Shown: positions 1 to 5,597, counted from the first letter of the stretch. The stretch: 6,888 nt of DNA from Gammaproteobacteria bacterium (GCA_013287025.1 JABDEN010000019.1:18503-25390); one strand, 5' to 3'. The notes: generated by a model not told the origin, from the sequence alone. Numbers and translations: made by a program.

Positions 1-108
1 GTCGATTGGGAAAACGAACTTTCTTTCGCGAAAAAAGACGAAAAAGTCGGAATAAAAATAGCAACATTATCAGAATCTCAAGACAAAGGAACCTACACCT
101 CCCTTCCG
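1..108 (+). repeat. Direct repeat copy A (cupin 5' segment)
   Basis: Direct repeat of 1590-1700: 96 identical bases, a three-base gap, then 12 bases with three third-codon-position differences. The two copies lie about 1.6 kb apart in the same orientation and flank the ATPase gene. Confidence 0.9.
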
Positions 109-112
109 GATC

Positions 113-173
113 TATTGCGACGAAGCAATCCAGAGATGCTGCTAGATCGCCATGGCCTTGCGGCCTCGCGATA
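113..173. repeat. Dispersed palindromic repeat (ATTGCGA...TCGCGAT type)
   Basis: The ends TATTGCGA (113-120) and TCGCGATA (166-173) are inverted with one mismatch. Inside are TTGC/GCAA and GGCC-TTGC-GGCC stems. The text around GACGAAGCAATCCAG and GATCGCCATGGCC resembles a well-known family of short, intergenic, GC-richer repeats whose usual ends read GTCATTGCGAG and CTCGCAATGAC; that resemblance is from memory. This copy looks worn: the terminal GTC/GAC bases and part of the left arm appear missing. It lies 11 bases beyond the ATPase stop codon, where a hairpin could protect the 3' end of that mRNA. It has no T-run of a true terminator in either direction. Confidence 0.7.
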
Positions 174-184
174 AAGGAGAATGG

Positions 185-1324
185 TTAAATGATTTCACCC
201 GCCCATAGCATTTGTAAAAATACATTCCAGGGCAAACAATGAATTTGATTCATCATTTTTGGCTCTTTCTCAAACGAAATTAAATAACATTTTTTTACTT
301 CATGCGCATCAGCAAGATCACGTAAACCTTTACTATCTATCGCATGCACTTGCTTTGAACTTTTTATTTCAACAGCAACTTCCATATCACCCAAAATAAA
401 ATCCACCTCTTTTCCCGCACTTGTTCGCCAATAATGTAGCATTAATTCAGGATTTTTATAGGCCTGATAAGCTTTTAATTCCATCAAAATAAAATGCTCG
501 AAAGATTTTCCAAATTCAGGTGTGAGAAAAGCAGGTTTTCGTTGCGATAAATAATTCGAAATACCCACATCAAATAAGTAAAATTTTTCTGTTTCAATCA
601 TGCGTCGATTTTGACTTTTACGCCATGCTTGCAGACGATAGCCTAGCAAAGTGTCTTCGAGAATTTGAAAATAATTTCGTACCACTTTTGCGCTCACACC
701 TGTCTCTCTTGCAACATTGTTATAATTTAATAGTTCGCCCGTTGTTATTGCTGCGATGCGTAAAAATTCGGAAAAAGCCGGAATATTTTGAACAACCGCT
801 TCTGCTGCAATTTCCTCTTTTAAGTAATCAGCAATATAAGCGCGCAATTCTTGTAGTGGATCAGGACTTAAAAGATGATCGGGTAAAAGTCCTGATTGAA
901 GCGCTTTTTCAATATCAAAATGATTAATTTCATCATAACAAAGCGGTGTCATGGTATAACGCCAAGCGCGTCCCCCCAATAAATTTGCATGACTGCGCTT
1001 TAATTTTCGTGGACTGGATCCAGTTAAAATAAAAGAAATATTTTTATTTTCGATGAGCCAGTGTACCTCATTTAAAATATCAGGAACCATCTGCACTTCA
1101 TCAATCACAATGTATTGATCTTTCACATGGCTAAAACGTTCACGAAGTAAATAAGGCCTTGAAATATATTCTGCGAACACATCCGTTTTGAGAAAATCGA
1201 TAGTAATGGCATTTGACATATGATGCCTTAGCCAATAGCTTTTCCCCACTTTGCGAGGTCCCCACAAAAAGGCTGATTTGCCTTTTGGGAGAGAAATTTG
1301 AAGTAATCGATTTTTTATTTCCAT
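185..1324 (-). CDS. AAA+ ATPase, AAA_14/DUF4143 family
   Basis: A full-length 379-residue protein of the AAA_14 plus DUF4143 architecture. Visible motifs are Walker A GPRKVGKS (22-29), Walker B YIVIDE (71-76), a sensor-1 segment LTGSSPRKL (100-108) followed by NLLGGR (114-119), a winged-helix-like segment with N-Y-N-N-V-A-R-E-T-G-V-S (about 184-229), and a C-terminal PD-(D/E)xK nuclease-like fold with E276, D308 in GKEVDF and E319-I-K321. The family is widespread and often mobile; its cellular role is not established, and the nuclease-like domain may bind DNA without cutting. The ATG at 1324 fits the family start (M-x-x-x-x-RLL). No Shine-Dalgarno precedes it, but a strong promoter ends just upstream, suggesting a leaderless mRNA. 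It runs opposite to the cupin gene and is flanked by the two copies of the cupin front, consistent with insertion. Confidence 0.9.
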   Translation of the reverse strand: MEIKNRLLQISLPKGKSAFLWGPRKVGKSYWLRHHMSNAITIDFLKTDVFAEYISRPYLLRERFSHVKDQYIVIDEVQMVPDILNEVHWLIENKNISFILTGSSPRKLKRSHANLLGGRAWRYTMTPLCYDEINHFDIEKALQSGLLPDHLLSPDPLQELRAYIADYLKEEIAAEAVVQNIPAFSEFLRIAAITTGELLNYNNVARETGVSAKVVRNYFQILEDTLLGYRLQAWRKSQNRRMIETEKFYLFDVGISNYLSQRKPAFLTPEFGKSFEHFILMELKAYQAYKNPELMLHYWRTSAGKEVDFILGDMEVAVEIKSSKQVHAIDSKGLRDLADAHEVKKCYLISFEKEPKMMNQIHCLPWNVFLQMLWAGEII

Positions 1325-1327
1325 ATA

Positions 1328-1354
1328 AGGAATTTTATCCGGATAAAACTTCCT
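1328..1354. promoter_or_regulatory. Palindromic operator candidate between -35 and -10
   Basis: TTTTATCCGGATAAAA (1333-1348) is a perfect 16-base palindrome. Outer arms AGGAA (1328-1332) and TTCCT (1350-1354) extend it with one unpaired C at 1349. It fills most of the promoter spacer and overlaps the -10 box, the usual place for a repressor that blocks RNA polymerase. A further half-site GGATAA lies at 1360-1365, next to the -35 box. The regulator is unknown; the ATPase itself has a winged-helix-like segment, so autoregulation is possible but only inferred. Confidence 0.6.
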
Positions 1355-1359
1355 GTCAA
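1332..1359 (-). promoter_or_regulatory. Sigma-70-type promoter of the ATPase gene
   Basis: On the minus strand, TTGACA (1354-1359, perfect -35) and TAAAAT (1332-1337, five of six for -10) are separated by 16 bases. Only seven bases lie between the -10 box and the ATG at 1324, so transcription should begin at or within a few bases of the start codon. This agrees with the lack of a ribosome binding site and predicts a leaderless transcript. Confidence 0.75.
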
Positions 1360-1397
1360 GGATAATTTACAATGTTAATGAGCGCAGATAAGAAGAT

Positions 1398-1408
1398 ATA
1401 TCCGATAA
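1398..1408. promoter_or_regulatory. Possible second operator-like site (TATCC-GATA)
   Basis: TATCCGATA (1399-1407) is the core of the ATPase palindrome with one G removed and is itself palindromic around the central C. It lies about 60 bases upstream of the main palindrome in the divergent intergenic region. In DNA this AT-rich, chance is a serious alternative. Apart from these sites and the cupin ribosome binding site, nothing clear was seen between 1325 and 1574. Confidence 0.25.
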
Positions 1409-1563
1409 ATATGAAAAAATCGTTAAAATACATATGCTTGCCACTAAAAATTTCTTACTTGCATGAAAAACAAAACGTAAAAATAAATAAATTAAGAGCT
1501 CACAACAATAATACTCTAGAAGAATAAACTAATTTTCTATATTATCCTTGCATCTTTATTCTT

Positions 1564-1568
1564 GAGGA
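1564..1568 (+). promoter_or_regulatory. Ribosome binding site of the cupin gene
   Basis: GAGGA lies six bases before the ATG at 1575 and decides this start. An upstream TATATTAT stretch (1538-1545) could hold a -10 box, but no convincing -35 matches it. Confidence 0.6.
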
Positions 1569-1574
1569 AAAACG

Positions 1575-2024
1575 ATGGCTATTTCAATCGTCGATTGGGA
1601 AAACGAACTTTCTTTCGCGAAAAAAGACGAAAAAGTCGGAATAAAAATAGCAACATTATCAGAATCTCAAGACAAAGGAACCTACATCACTTCTCTTCCT
1701 CCCGGATCCTCCGTCACCCCGCATTATCACGAAGAAGGTGACGAAGAATACCACATCATCAGCGGTAGCGGCGTTATTCGGCTACTTCCTGTCAATCATA
1801 TGCATACTGAATTTAAAATGGTTTGCAAATATGTCACCGCAAAAAATTCTTTTGTCATCCCAGCGAATGTTATTCACCAATTAATAAATAACAGCGCAAC
1901 AGAAGAATTGATTTTAATTTTCAGCTGTCCCTTATCCCACTTAAAAGAAGATCGGATTATTATTGAAAACAAGGAATTTCGCATTGATGAAAACATTAAT
2001 CATCTCAAAACAAGATGTTTATGA
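1575..2024 (+). CDS. Single-domain cupin protein
   Basis: A 149-residue protein with both cupin motifs intact. Motif 1 is G44-x5-H50-x-H52-x4-E57-x6-G64, and motif 2 is P96-x-N98-x2-H101-x3-N105. H50, H52, E57 and H101 are the expected metal ligands of a small beta-barrel metalloprotein. The substrate cannot be told from sequence; such proteins include dioxygenases, isomerases and sensors. No signal peptide or membrane segment is seen, so it is probably cytoplasmic. The start is supported by GAGGA six bases upstream. Its last 38 bases overlap, in another frame, the start of an ornithine cyclodeaminase-like fragment, implying a former two-gene operon, perhaps for an amino-acid-derived metabolite. 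Part of its front end is duplicated at the left edge of the window. Confidence 0.85.
   Translation: MAISIVDWENELSFAKKDEKVGIKIATLSESQDKGTYITSLPPGSSVTPHYHEEGDEEYHIISGSGVIRLLPVNHMHTEFKMVCKYVTAKNSFVIPANVIHQLINNSATEELILIFSCPLSHLKEDRIIIENKEFRIDENINHLKTRCL
1590..1700 (+). repeat. Direct repeat copy B (inside the intact cupin gene)
   Basis: Partner of the repeat at 1-108. It covers cupin codons 6-42 and carries the extra Ile codon at 1686-1688 that copy A lacks. Confidence 0.9.
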
Positions 2025-2157
2025 ATTACTACCCTTAAAAGAACTTATCAGCGAACTTCGTGAAGCATATGTCACTTATTCTTTTAATAAAACAGTAAAA
2101 TCTCAAAAAATAAACTCACAAATTTCAGAAACATCCATAGTAGTAAATATGCCTTGA
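1987..2157 (+). pseudogene. N-terminal remnant of an ornithine cyclodeaminase/mu-crystallin family gene
   Basis: From the ATG at 1987 the frame encodes 56 residues beginning MKTLIISKQDVYELLPLKEL, then ISELREAYVTYS, and ending SIVVNMP before a TGA. This resembles the opening of the ornithine cyclodeaminase/mu-crystallin family, where a short strand, 'DV..LLP', a helix ending 'AF..Y' and later 'MP' are typical. Family members are usually above 300 residues and carry a Rossmann NAD(P)-binding domain; all of that is absent, and none of the three forward frames continues it after 2157. AAGGA at 1971-1975 lies 11 bases before the ATG, and the overlap with the cupin gene suggests former translational coupling. 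The loss probably came with arrival of the RNA-Abi unit that begins about 85 bases later. A short working protein is unlikely. Confidence 0.6.
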
Positions 2158-2242
2158 AAGAAGATATAAAGTAACATGACTAAATTCAAATATCTTATCC
2201 AATAAAAATTTATATTATAAAGTTTAAAATCGTATTGTTTTA

Positions 2243-2321
2243 GTGGCGTGACTTGGACTATAATAACATTATCCAAACCCGCCACGCCTCTCAACGATGC
2301 GCACCAAGGCGGGTTATTTTT
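2243..2321 (+). ncRNA. Structured RNA upstream of the Abi_2 gene (abiF-RNA-like antitoxin candidate)
   Basis: A GC-rich island in AT-rich DNA, directly before the Abi_2 ATG. It can form an H-type pseudoknot. Stem 1 pairs GGCGTG (2245-2250) with CACGCC (2283-2288). Stem 2 pairs ACCCGC (2277-2282) with GCGGGT (2309-2314). A hairpin TTGG/CCAA (2253-2256/2273-2276) with inner ATAAT/ATTAT (2260-2264/2268-2272) sits in loop 1. A U-run (2317-2321) closes it. Position before an Abi_2 gene matches the published abiF RNA motif class as I recall it, and AbiF-type proteins are reported to work with such RNAs. The 5' end is uncertain; TAAAAT at 2225-2230 or TATTGT at 2233-2238 could serve as -10 boxes, but no good -35 is visible. 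Family assignment needs a covariance-model search. Confidence 0.7.
2276..2321 (+). terminator. Terminator-like hairpin overlapping the Abi_2 leader
   Basis: AACCCGCC (2276-2283) pairs perfectly with GGCGGGTT (2308-2315), followed by ATTTTT (2316-2321). The loop is 24 bases, long for an intrinsic terminator but able to hold a small CGC/GCG stem. It ends exactly at the Abi_2 ATG, so it would end the small RNA and leave the protein to read-through. The only Shine-Dalgarno-like bases before the ATG (AAGG, 2306-2309) are partly inside this stem. Confidence 0.5.
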
Positions 2322-3251
2322 ATGGAAATAAAGAAGAAAAAATTTTCAAAAAAGTCATTACTAATCAATGAACAAAGTGAACTTTTAATTAGTCGTGGTT
2401 TAATTATAAATGATCTTAAAAAAGCGGAACAGAATTTAGCTACCGTTGGTTATTATAGATTATCTGCCTATTTTAAGCCTTTTTTAATCGCTCATGATAA
2501 TTCTCATCAATTTAAGAAAAATTCAACCTTTGAACAAATTTGGGAAATATACGTTTTTGATAAAGAATTGCGCTTGCATGTATCTGATGCGCTGGAGCGC
2601 ATTGAAATTGCATTACGAACCTCTTTATCCAATAGTATGTCTCATAAATACGGAAATCTTTGGTATTTATCTAAAAAACCCTTTTCAAAGCAGTGGAACA
2701 CTGAAAAAGAAGTTTATAAAAAAAATAGCCCACATCGATATTTTTTTAAAGAAATCAATGAAATTTGCAGTAATAAAAAAGAAGAATTTATTAGTCATTA
2801 TTATAAAAACTATAATGATCCAGAATTCCCTCCAAGCTGGATGATTATGGAATGCTTGTCATTTGGTAAATGCACAAGTTTATTTAGAAATCTAGCTGAA
2901 TTAAACGATAAAAGGTTAATTTCTAAAATATTTGGTTATCATCCTAGAGTCATTGAATCCTGTTTAGAGCCATTAAGATATACAAGAAATCTTTGCGCTC
3001 ATCATTCCAGATTGTGGAATAGATGGTTTGTATATACACCAAGACATTTAAATGCTTTTGGAAATGTAAATTCCAAGCCACATTCATTTCATATGCAGGC
3101 ATTCGTAATAAATAAGTTTAATGAAACTATTTCACCTGATTCAAAATGGAAAGAACGATTGTATCAGTTATTTGAAAAATATAATGATAGTGTACCTTTC
3201 CATTTAATGGGATTTCAAACCAATTGGCAATCTGATTCATTTTGGAATTAA
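2322..3251 (+). CDS. Abi_2 family (AbiD/AbiF-like) HEPN abortive infection protein
   Basis: A 309-residue protein with family hallmarks in order: SLLINEQSELLISRGLII near the start (12-29), the conserved YYRLSAY (44-50), FDKELRLHVSDALERIEIALRTSL (79-102), PPSWMIMECLSFG (170-182) and the HEPN ribonuclease motif R222-N-L-C-A-H227 in LRYTRNLCAHHSRLWNR (218-234). R222 and H227 form the R-x4-H catalytic pair, so the toxin looks intact. Abi_2 proteins act in phage defence, presumably by RNA cleavage that halts growth. The same frame is open upstream to a TTG at 2253, but that stretch codes the structured RNA and gives no family-like residues; the ATG at 2322 is the sensible start. A weak, stem-buried AAGG is the only ribosome binding site candidate, so translation may be kept low. 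The stop TAA overlaps that of the convergent transporter gene. Confidence 0.9.
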   Translation: MEIKKKKFSKKSLLINEQSELLISRGLIINDLKKAEQNLATVGYYRLSAYFKPFLIAHDNSHQFKKNSTFEQIWEIYVFDKELRLHVSDALERIEIALRTSLSNSMSHKYGNLWYLSKKPFSKQWNTEKEVYKKNSPHRYFFKEINEICSNKKEEFISHYYKNYNDPEFPPSWMIMECLSFGKCTSLFRNLAELNDKRLISKIFGYHPRVIESCLEPLRYTRNLCAHHSRLWNRWFVYTPRHLNAFGNVNSKPHSFHMQAFVINKFNETISPDSKWKERLYQLFEKYNDSVPFHLMGFQTNWQSDSFWN

Positions 3252-4501
3252 TAAATATCTTTTCTCTCCTCCCGCACCCAACACATCAACACCCCGCCGA
3301 TGAGGAAAAACACGAGGATGGTGGCCATGCCTGCGCGCTGGGAGTGAAAATGCAATGTGATTAAACCGAGAAGCCATGGGCCGATAAAAGCCGTGATTCG
3401 GCCTGAAAAAGCGTACAATCCAAATAATTCAGTGGATTTTTTAGGGTCCGCGAGGCGTGCCATTAACGATCGGCTGGCGGCTTGCACGGGCCCGAAAAAT
3501 AAACTTAACGCCAGACCGCATATCCAAAACCATTTTGCTTGAGTCACCAATAATATTGCTGCACCAAAAATAATGAGAAAAACTAGCGAGATTAAAATGG
3601 TCGGCTTTGAACCCACAAAGTCATCCACCCATGCAAATAAAATTGCGCCAATTCCCGCTGCAATATTCATGGCGATACCAAATAAAATGACTTCAGATAA
3701 ACCCATTTTAAAAGTGCCCGCTGCATAAATTCCACCAAAAGCAAATAATGTATTTAACCCATCGATATAAATAAGATGTGCTATTAAATAAATAAAAAGA
3801 TTTTTAGATTGCGGAAGCGTACGAATGGTTTCATATAAATCCTTACACCCCAATCGTATCGATGTCACGAGAGAATGCTGTGTTCGTGGGGTTTCTTTTA
3901 AAAAATAAAATAATGGTATACAAAAACAAGCGAACCAAACTCCCACCAGTGGGCCGCAAATGCGAACTTGTTGAAGCGTATGTTGATCTAACCACAATGG
4001 TGCAGATTTCACAAAACCGAAAAGTGCAATACTTAAAATAACAATGCCACCAAAATATCCGAACCCCCAACCCCACCCTGAAATTCGGCCGAGATAATCT
4101 TTCGATACAATATGCGGTAAAAAACTATTATAAAAAACTAATGCAATTTCAAAACTTACCGTCCCCAACACCACAACAAAAAGCGTGTAAAACACATAAT
4201 TTGGATTAGGATAGGCAAACCATAATAGGGAAGACCCAATGATGCAAACCACCGTAAAAAATAAAAGCCATCGTTTATGGTGACCGCTATAATCTGCGAT
4301 TGCACCAAATATTGGACTTAACATTGCGATAATAATACCGCTAATTGCAGTTGCCATTGCCCATTGATAAGTGCCTTCAATTTCATTTATCGCAATTTTT
4401 GAAGTGAAATAAGTCGCAAAAATAAACGTCGTGATAATAATCGGAAATCCCGATGACGCCCAATCATATAAACACCAAGAAAAAATCATTTTTTTATTCA
4501 T
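3248..4501 (-). CDS. UMF1-family major facilitator transporter
   Basis: A 417-residue integral membrane protein with about 12 predicted helices (roughly 15-35, 48-68, 78-97, 102-125, 146-165, 181-201, 236-260, 268-291, 300-319, 323-345, 360-382, 389-409). UMF1/Atg22-like marks include LYDWASSGF (11-19), FYNSFLP (123-129), GRISGWGWGFGYFGG (138-152) and GPVQAASRSLMARL (337-350) followed by TELFGLYAFSG (357-367). Loops GAIADYSGHHKRW (66-78) and WVDDFVGSKP (291-300) resemble the repeated MFS motif A. The family probably acts in the inner membrane; its substrate in bacteria is not known, and the fungal relative Atg22 exports amino acids from vacuoles. The ATG lies inside the end of ubiH (8-base overlap) without a strong ribosome binding site, so coupling to ubiH is likely. 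An in-frame second ATG at codon 5 is an alternative start. Confidence 0.88.
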   Translation of the reverse strand: MNKKMIFSWCLYDWASSGFPIIITTFIFATYFTSKIAINEIEGTYQWAMATAISGIIIAMLSPIFGAIADYSGHHKRWLLFFTVVCIIGSSLLWFAYPNPNYVFYTLFVVVLGTVSFEIALVFYNSFLPHIVSKDYLGRISGWGWGFGYFGGIVILSIALFGFVKSAPLWLDQHTLQQVRICGPLVGVWFACFCIPLFYFLKETPRTQHSLVTSIRLGCKDLYETIRTLPQSKNLFIYLIAHLIYIDGLNTLFAFGGIYAAGTFKMGLSEVILFGIAMNIAAGIGAILFAWVDDFVGSKPTILISLVFLIIFGAAILLVTQAKWFWICGLALSLFFGPVQAASRSLMARLADPKKSTELFGLYAFSGRITAFIGPWLLGLITLHFHSQRAGMATILVFFLIGGVLMCWVREERKDIY

Positions 4502-5597
4502 ACAATACTCGCTTCAAAAAATATTTTTTGAGAGAGGGAAAGAGGTCCAATGCTACCATCGAAGTTTGTCTTGCCATATTCCACAAGAAAAAATCCGTTG
4601 AAAAAATAGAAGATAAATGATGCGACAAATGAGTAGGTATTTTATTTTTAGAAAAATCAACTTTATCTTTCGTTTCTTTCGAAAAATAATCCATTAACAA
4701 AGTAATTTCATGCAATGCGATATTTAATCCTTGCGCTGCAATCGGTTGCATCGTATGCAATGCATTTCCCATTAAAATAATGCGATCTTTTTGATTTTCG
4801 GAAGCCTTAATATAATGCAGCGGATAGGAATATCTTTTCCCGATTTGTTTTAAACGCCCTAATCGATATCCAAAAGTTTTTTGTAATTTTTGTAAAAAAG
4901 ATTCATCGTCTAATTGCAATAGTTCATCAACCAAAGATTTTGGCGCAGTCCAAATAGTCGCAACTACATTGTCTTTCAGAGGCAACATGGCAATCGCACC
5001 ATCTTCGAGAAAACGTTCGTAAGCAATAGATCCATGAGAACGCTGCAATAAAGTTGTTGTAACAATTGCGCTTTGCTCATAATCTATTTTTTCAGTGGGA
5101 ATATTTAAATATTCTCGCACAAAAGAACTACTTCCATCCGCACCAATCATATAATTCGCAGTAAATGTTTTTGATCCTTCATTCGTTTCAACTGTTAAAT
5201 TAACTTCATCTGAAGTTTGATGAAATTTTTTTAAAACACCTGGACGAACAATATCAATGTTTAACAAATCATGTAGCGCGGCATTAATATATTTTGCAGG
5301 AACCACGTAACCTAGCGCATCGATATTCAACAAATCCTTAGAAATCCGTGTAATCCCAAAATTTCCGCGTTTTGATACATGTATTTCATGAATCGGCGTC
5401 GCATGTGATTCGAGCGCGGACCACAATTGCAAATTTTTTAAAAGACAAATACTCGGGTGACTTAATGCAATTAATCGATGGTCTTCTTTAGTTTCAAGCG
5501 TTGCATCGATTAATAAAACACGAACATTGGATTGTAAAGCGACAGCCAATGTTGCGCCCACCATGCCGCCGCCAACAATAACAATATCGTACTTCAT
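4494..5597 (-). CDS. ubiH: UbiH, FAD-dependent 2-octaprenyl-6-methoxyphenol hydroxylase
   Basis: A 367-residue flavin monooxygenase that adds a ring hydroxyl during ubiquinone synthesis, probably within the membrane-associated Ubi complex. The dinucleotide-binding G-G-G-M-V-G is at 9-14, the DG motif GADG at 152-155 and the FAD-ribityl region GNALHTMQPIAAQGLN at 277-292. The usual 'GD' of this last motif is 'GN', as I recall it in E. coli UbiH and unlike UbiI/UbiF, which together with HVSKRG (73-78), YERF-(x4)-AIAMLPL (193-207) and FGYRLGRLKQIGKRYSYPL (242-260) argues for UbiH. It is somewhat shorter than E. coli UbiH (about 390 residues), mainly near the C-terminus. The start ATG overlaps the pepP stop as ATGA, indicating translational coupling; no strong ribosome binding site is visible. 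Confidence 0.9.
   Translation of the reverse strand: MKYDIVIVGGGMVGATLAVALQSNVRVLLIDATLETKEDHRLIALSHPSICLLKNLQLWSALESHATPIHEIHVSKRGNFGITRISKDLLNIDALGYVVPAKYINAALHDLLNIDIVRPGVLKKFHQTSDEVNLTVETNEGSKTFTANYMIGADGSSSFVREYLNIPTEKIDYEQSAIVTTTLLQRSHGSIAYERFLEDGAIAMLPLKDNVVATIWTAPKSLVDELLQLDDESFLQKLQKTFGYRLGRLKQIGKRYSYPLHYIKASENQKDRIILMGNALHTMQPIAAQGLNIALHEITLLMDYFSKETKDKVDFSKNKIPTHLSHHLSSIFSTDFFLWNMARQTSMVALDLFPSLKKYFLKRVLYE

Larger units (their letters stand above)
1..174 (+). pseudogene. Broken duplicate of the cupin gene front, fused to a palindromic repeat
   Basis: From base 1 the frame reads VDWENELSFAKKDEK and so on, identical to residues 6-37 of the intact cupin at 1575-2024. Bases 1-96 match 1590-1685 exactly. 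The Ile codon 1686-1688 is then missing, and four codons (T-S-L-P, 97-108) differ only at three third positions. After that the cupin match ends, before the metal-binding HxH motif, and the same frame runs through the palindromic repeat to a TAA at 172-174. The piece lacks every metal ligand, so it cannot be a working cupin. Its start lies beyond the left edge; identity continues to the first base, so the duplication may extend further left. It could be a relic of a tandem duplication, a gene-conversion scar or, if this is a contig end, an assembly artefact. Confidence 0.8.

Noticed and set aside
6..188. A 60-residue plus-strand open frame at the left edge
   Set aside because: It is an out-of-frame reading of the cupin duplicate and the palindromic repeat; the true cupin frame begins at base 1.
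625..927. A 100-residue plus-strand open frame
   Set aside because: It lies wholly inside the well-supported minus-strand ATPase gene and shows no recognisable motif or ribosome binding site.
1963..1986. Earlier start for the ornithine cyclodeaminase-like frame
   Set aside because: The family-like sequence begins at the ATG at 1987; the eight extra residues resemble nothing, and the AAGGA fits the later start.
2194..2207. CTTATCCAATAAAA, similar to the ATPase operator
   Set aside because: It lacks the GG half of the core and its symmetry rests on A/T bases; not distinguishable from chance.
2209..2221. TTTATATTATAAA, a 13-base palindrome upstream of the small RNA
   Set aside because: Made only of A and T in very AT-rich DNA, so chance is likely; it may simply be promoter-region sequence.
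2103..2294. A 63-residue minus-strand open frame
   Set aside because: It is antisense to the structured RNA and AT-rich spacer, with no motif or start signal.
2494..2844. A 116-residue frame inside the Abi_2 gene
   Set aside because: Shadow frame within a conserved coding region.
3230..3270. Bidirectional terminator between the convergent Abi_2 and UMF1 genes
   Set aside because: No hairpin with a T-run was found; the stop codons overlap directly.
3357..3542. Open frame opposite the transporter gene
   Set aside because: Antisense shadow of the UMF1 C-terminal region, with no motif.
3843..4076. A 77-residue same-strand frame inside the transporter gene
   Set aside because: Out-of-frame shadow of conserved membrane helices.
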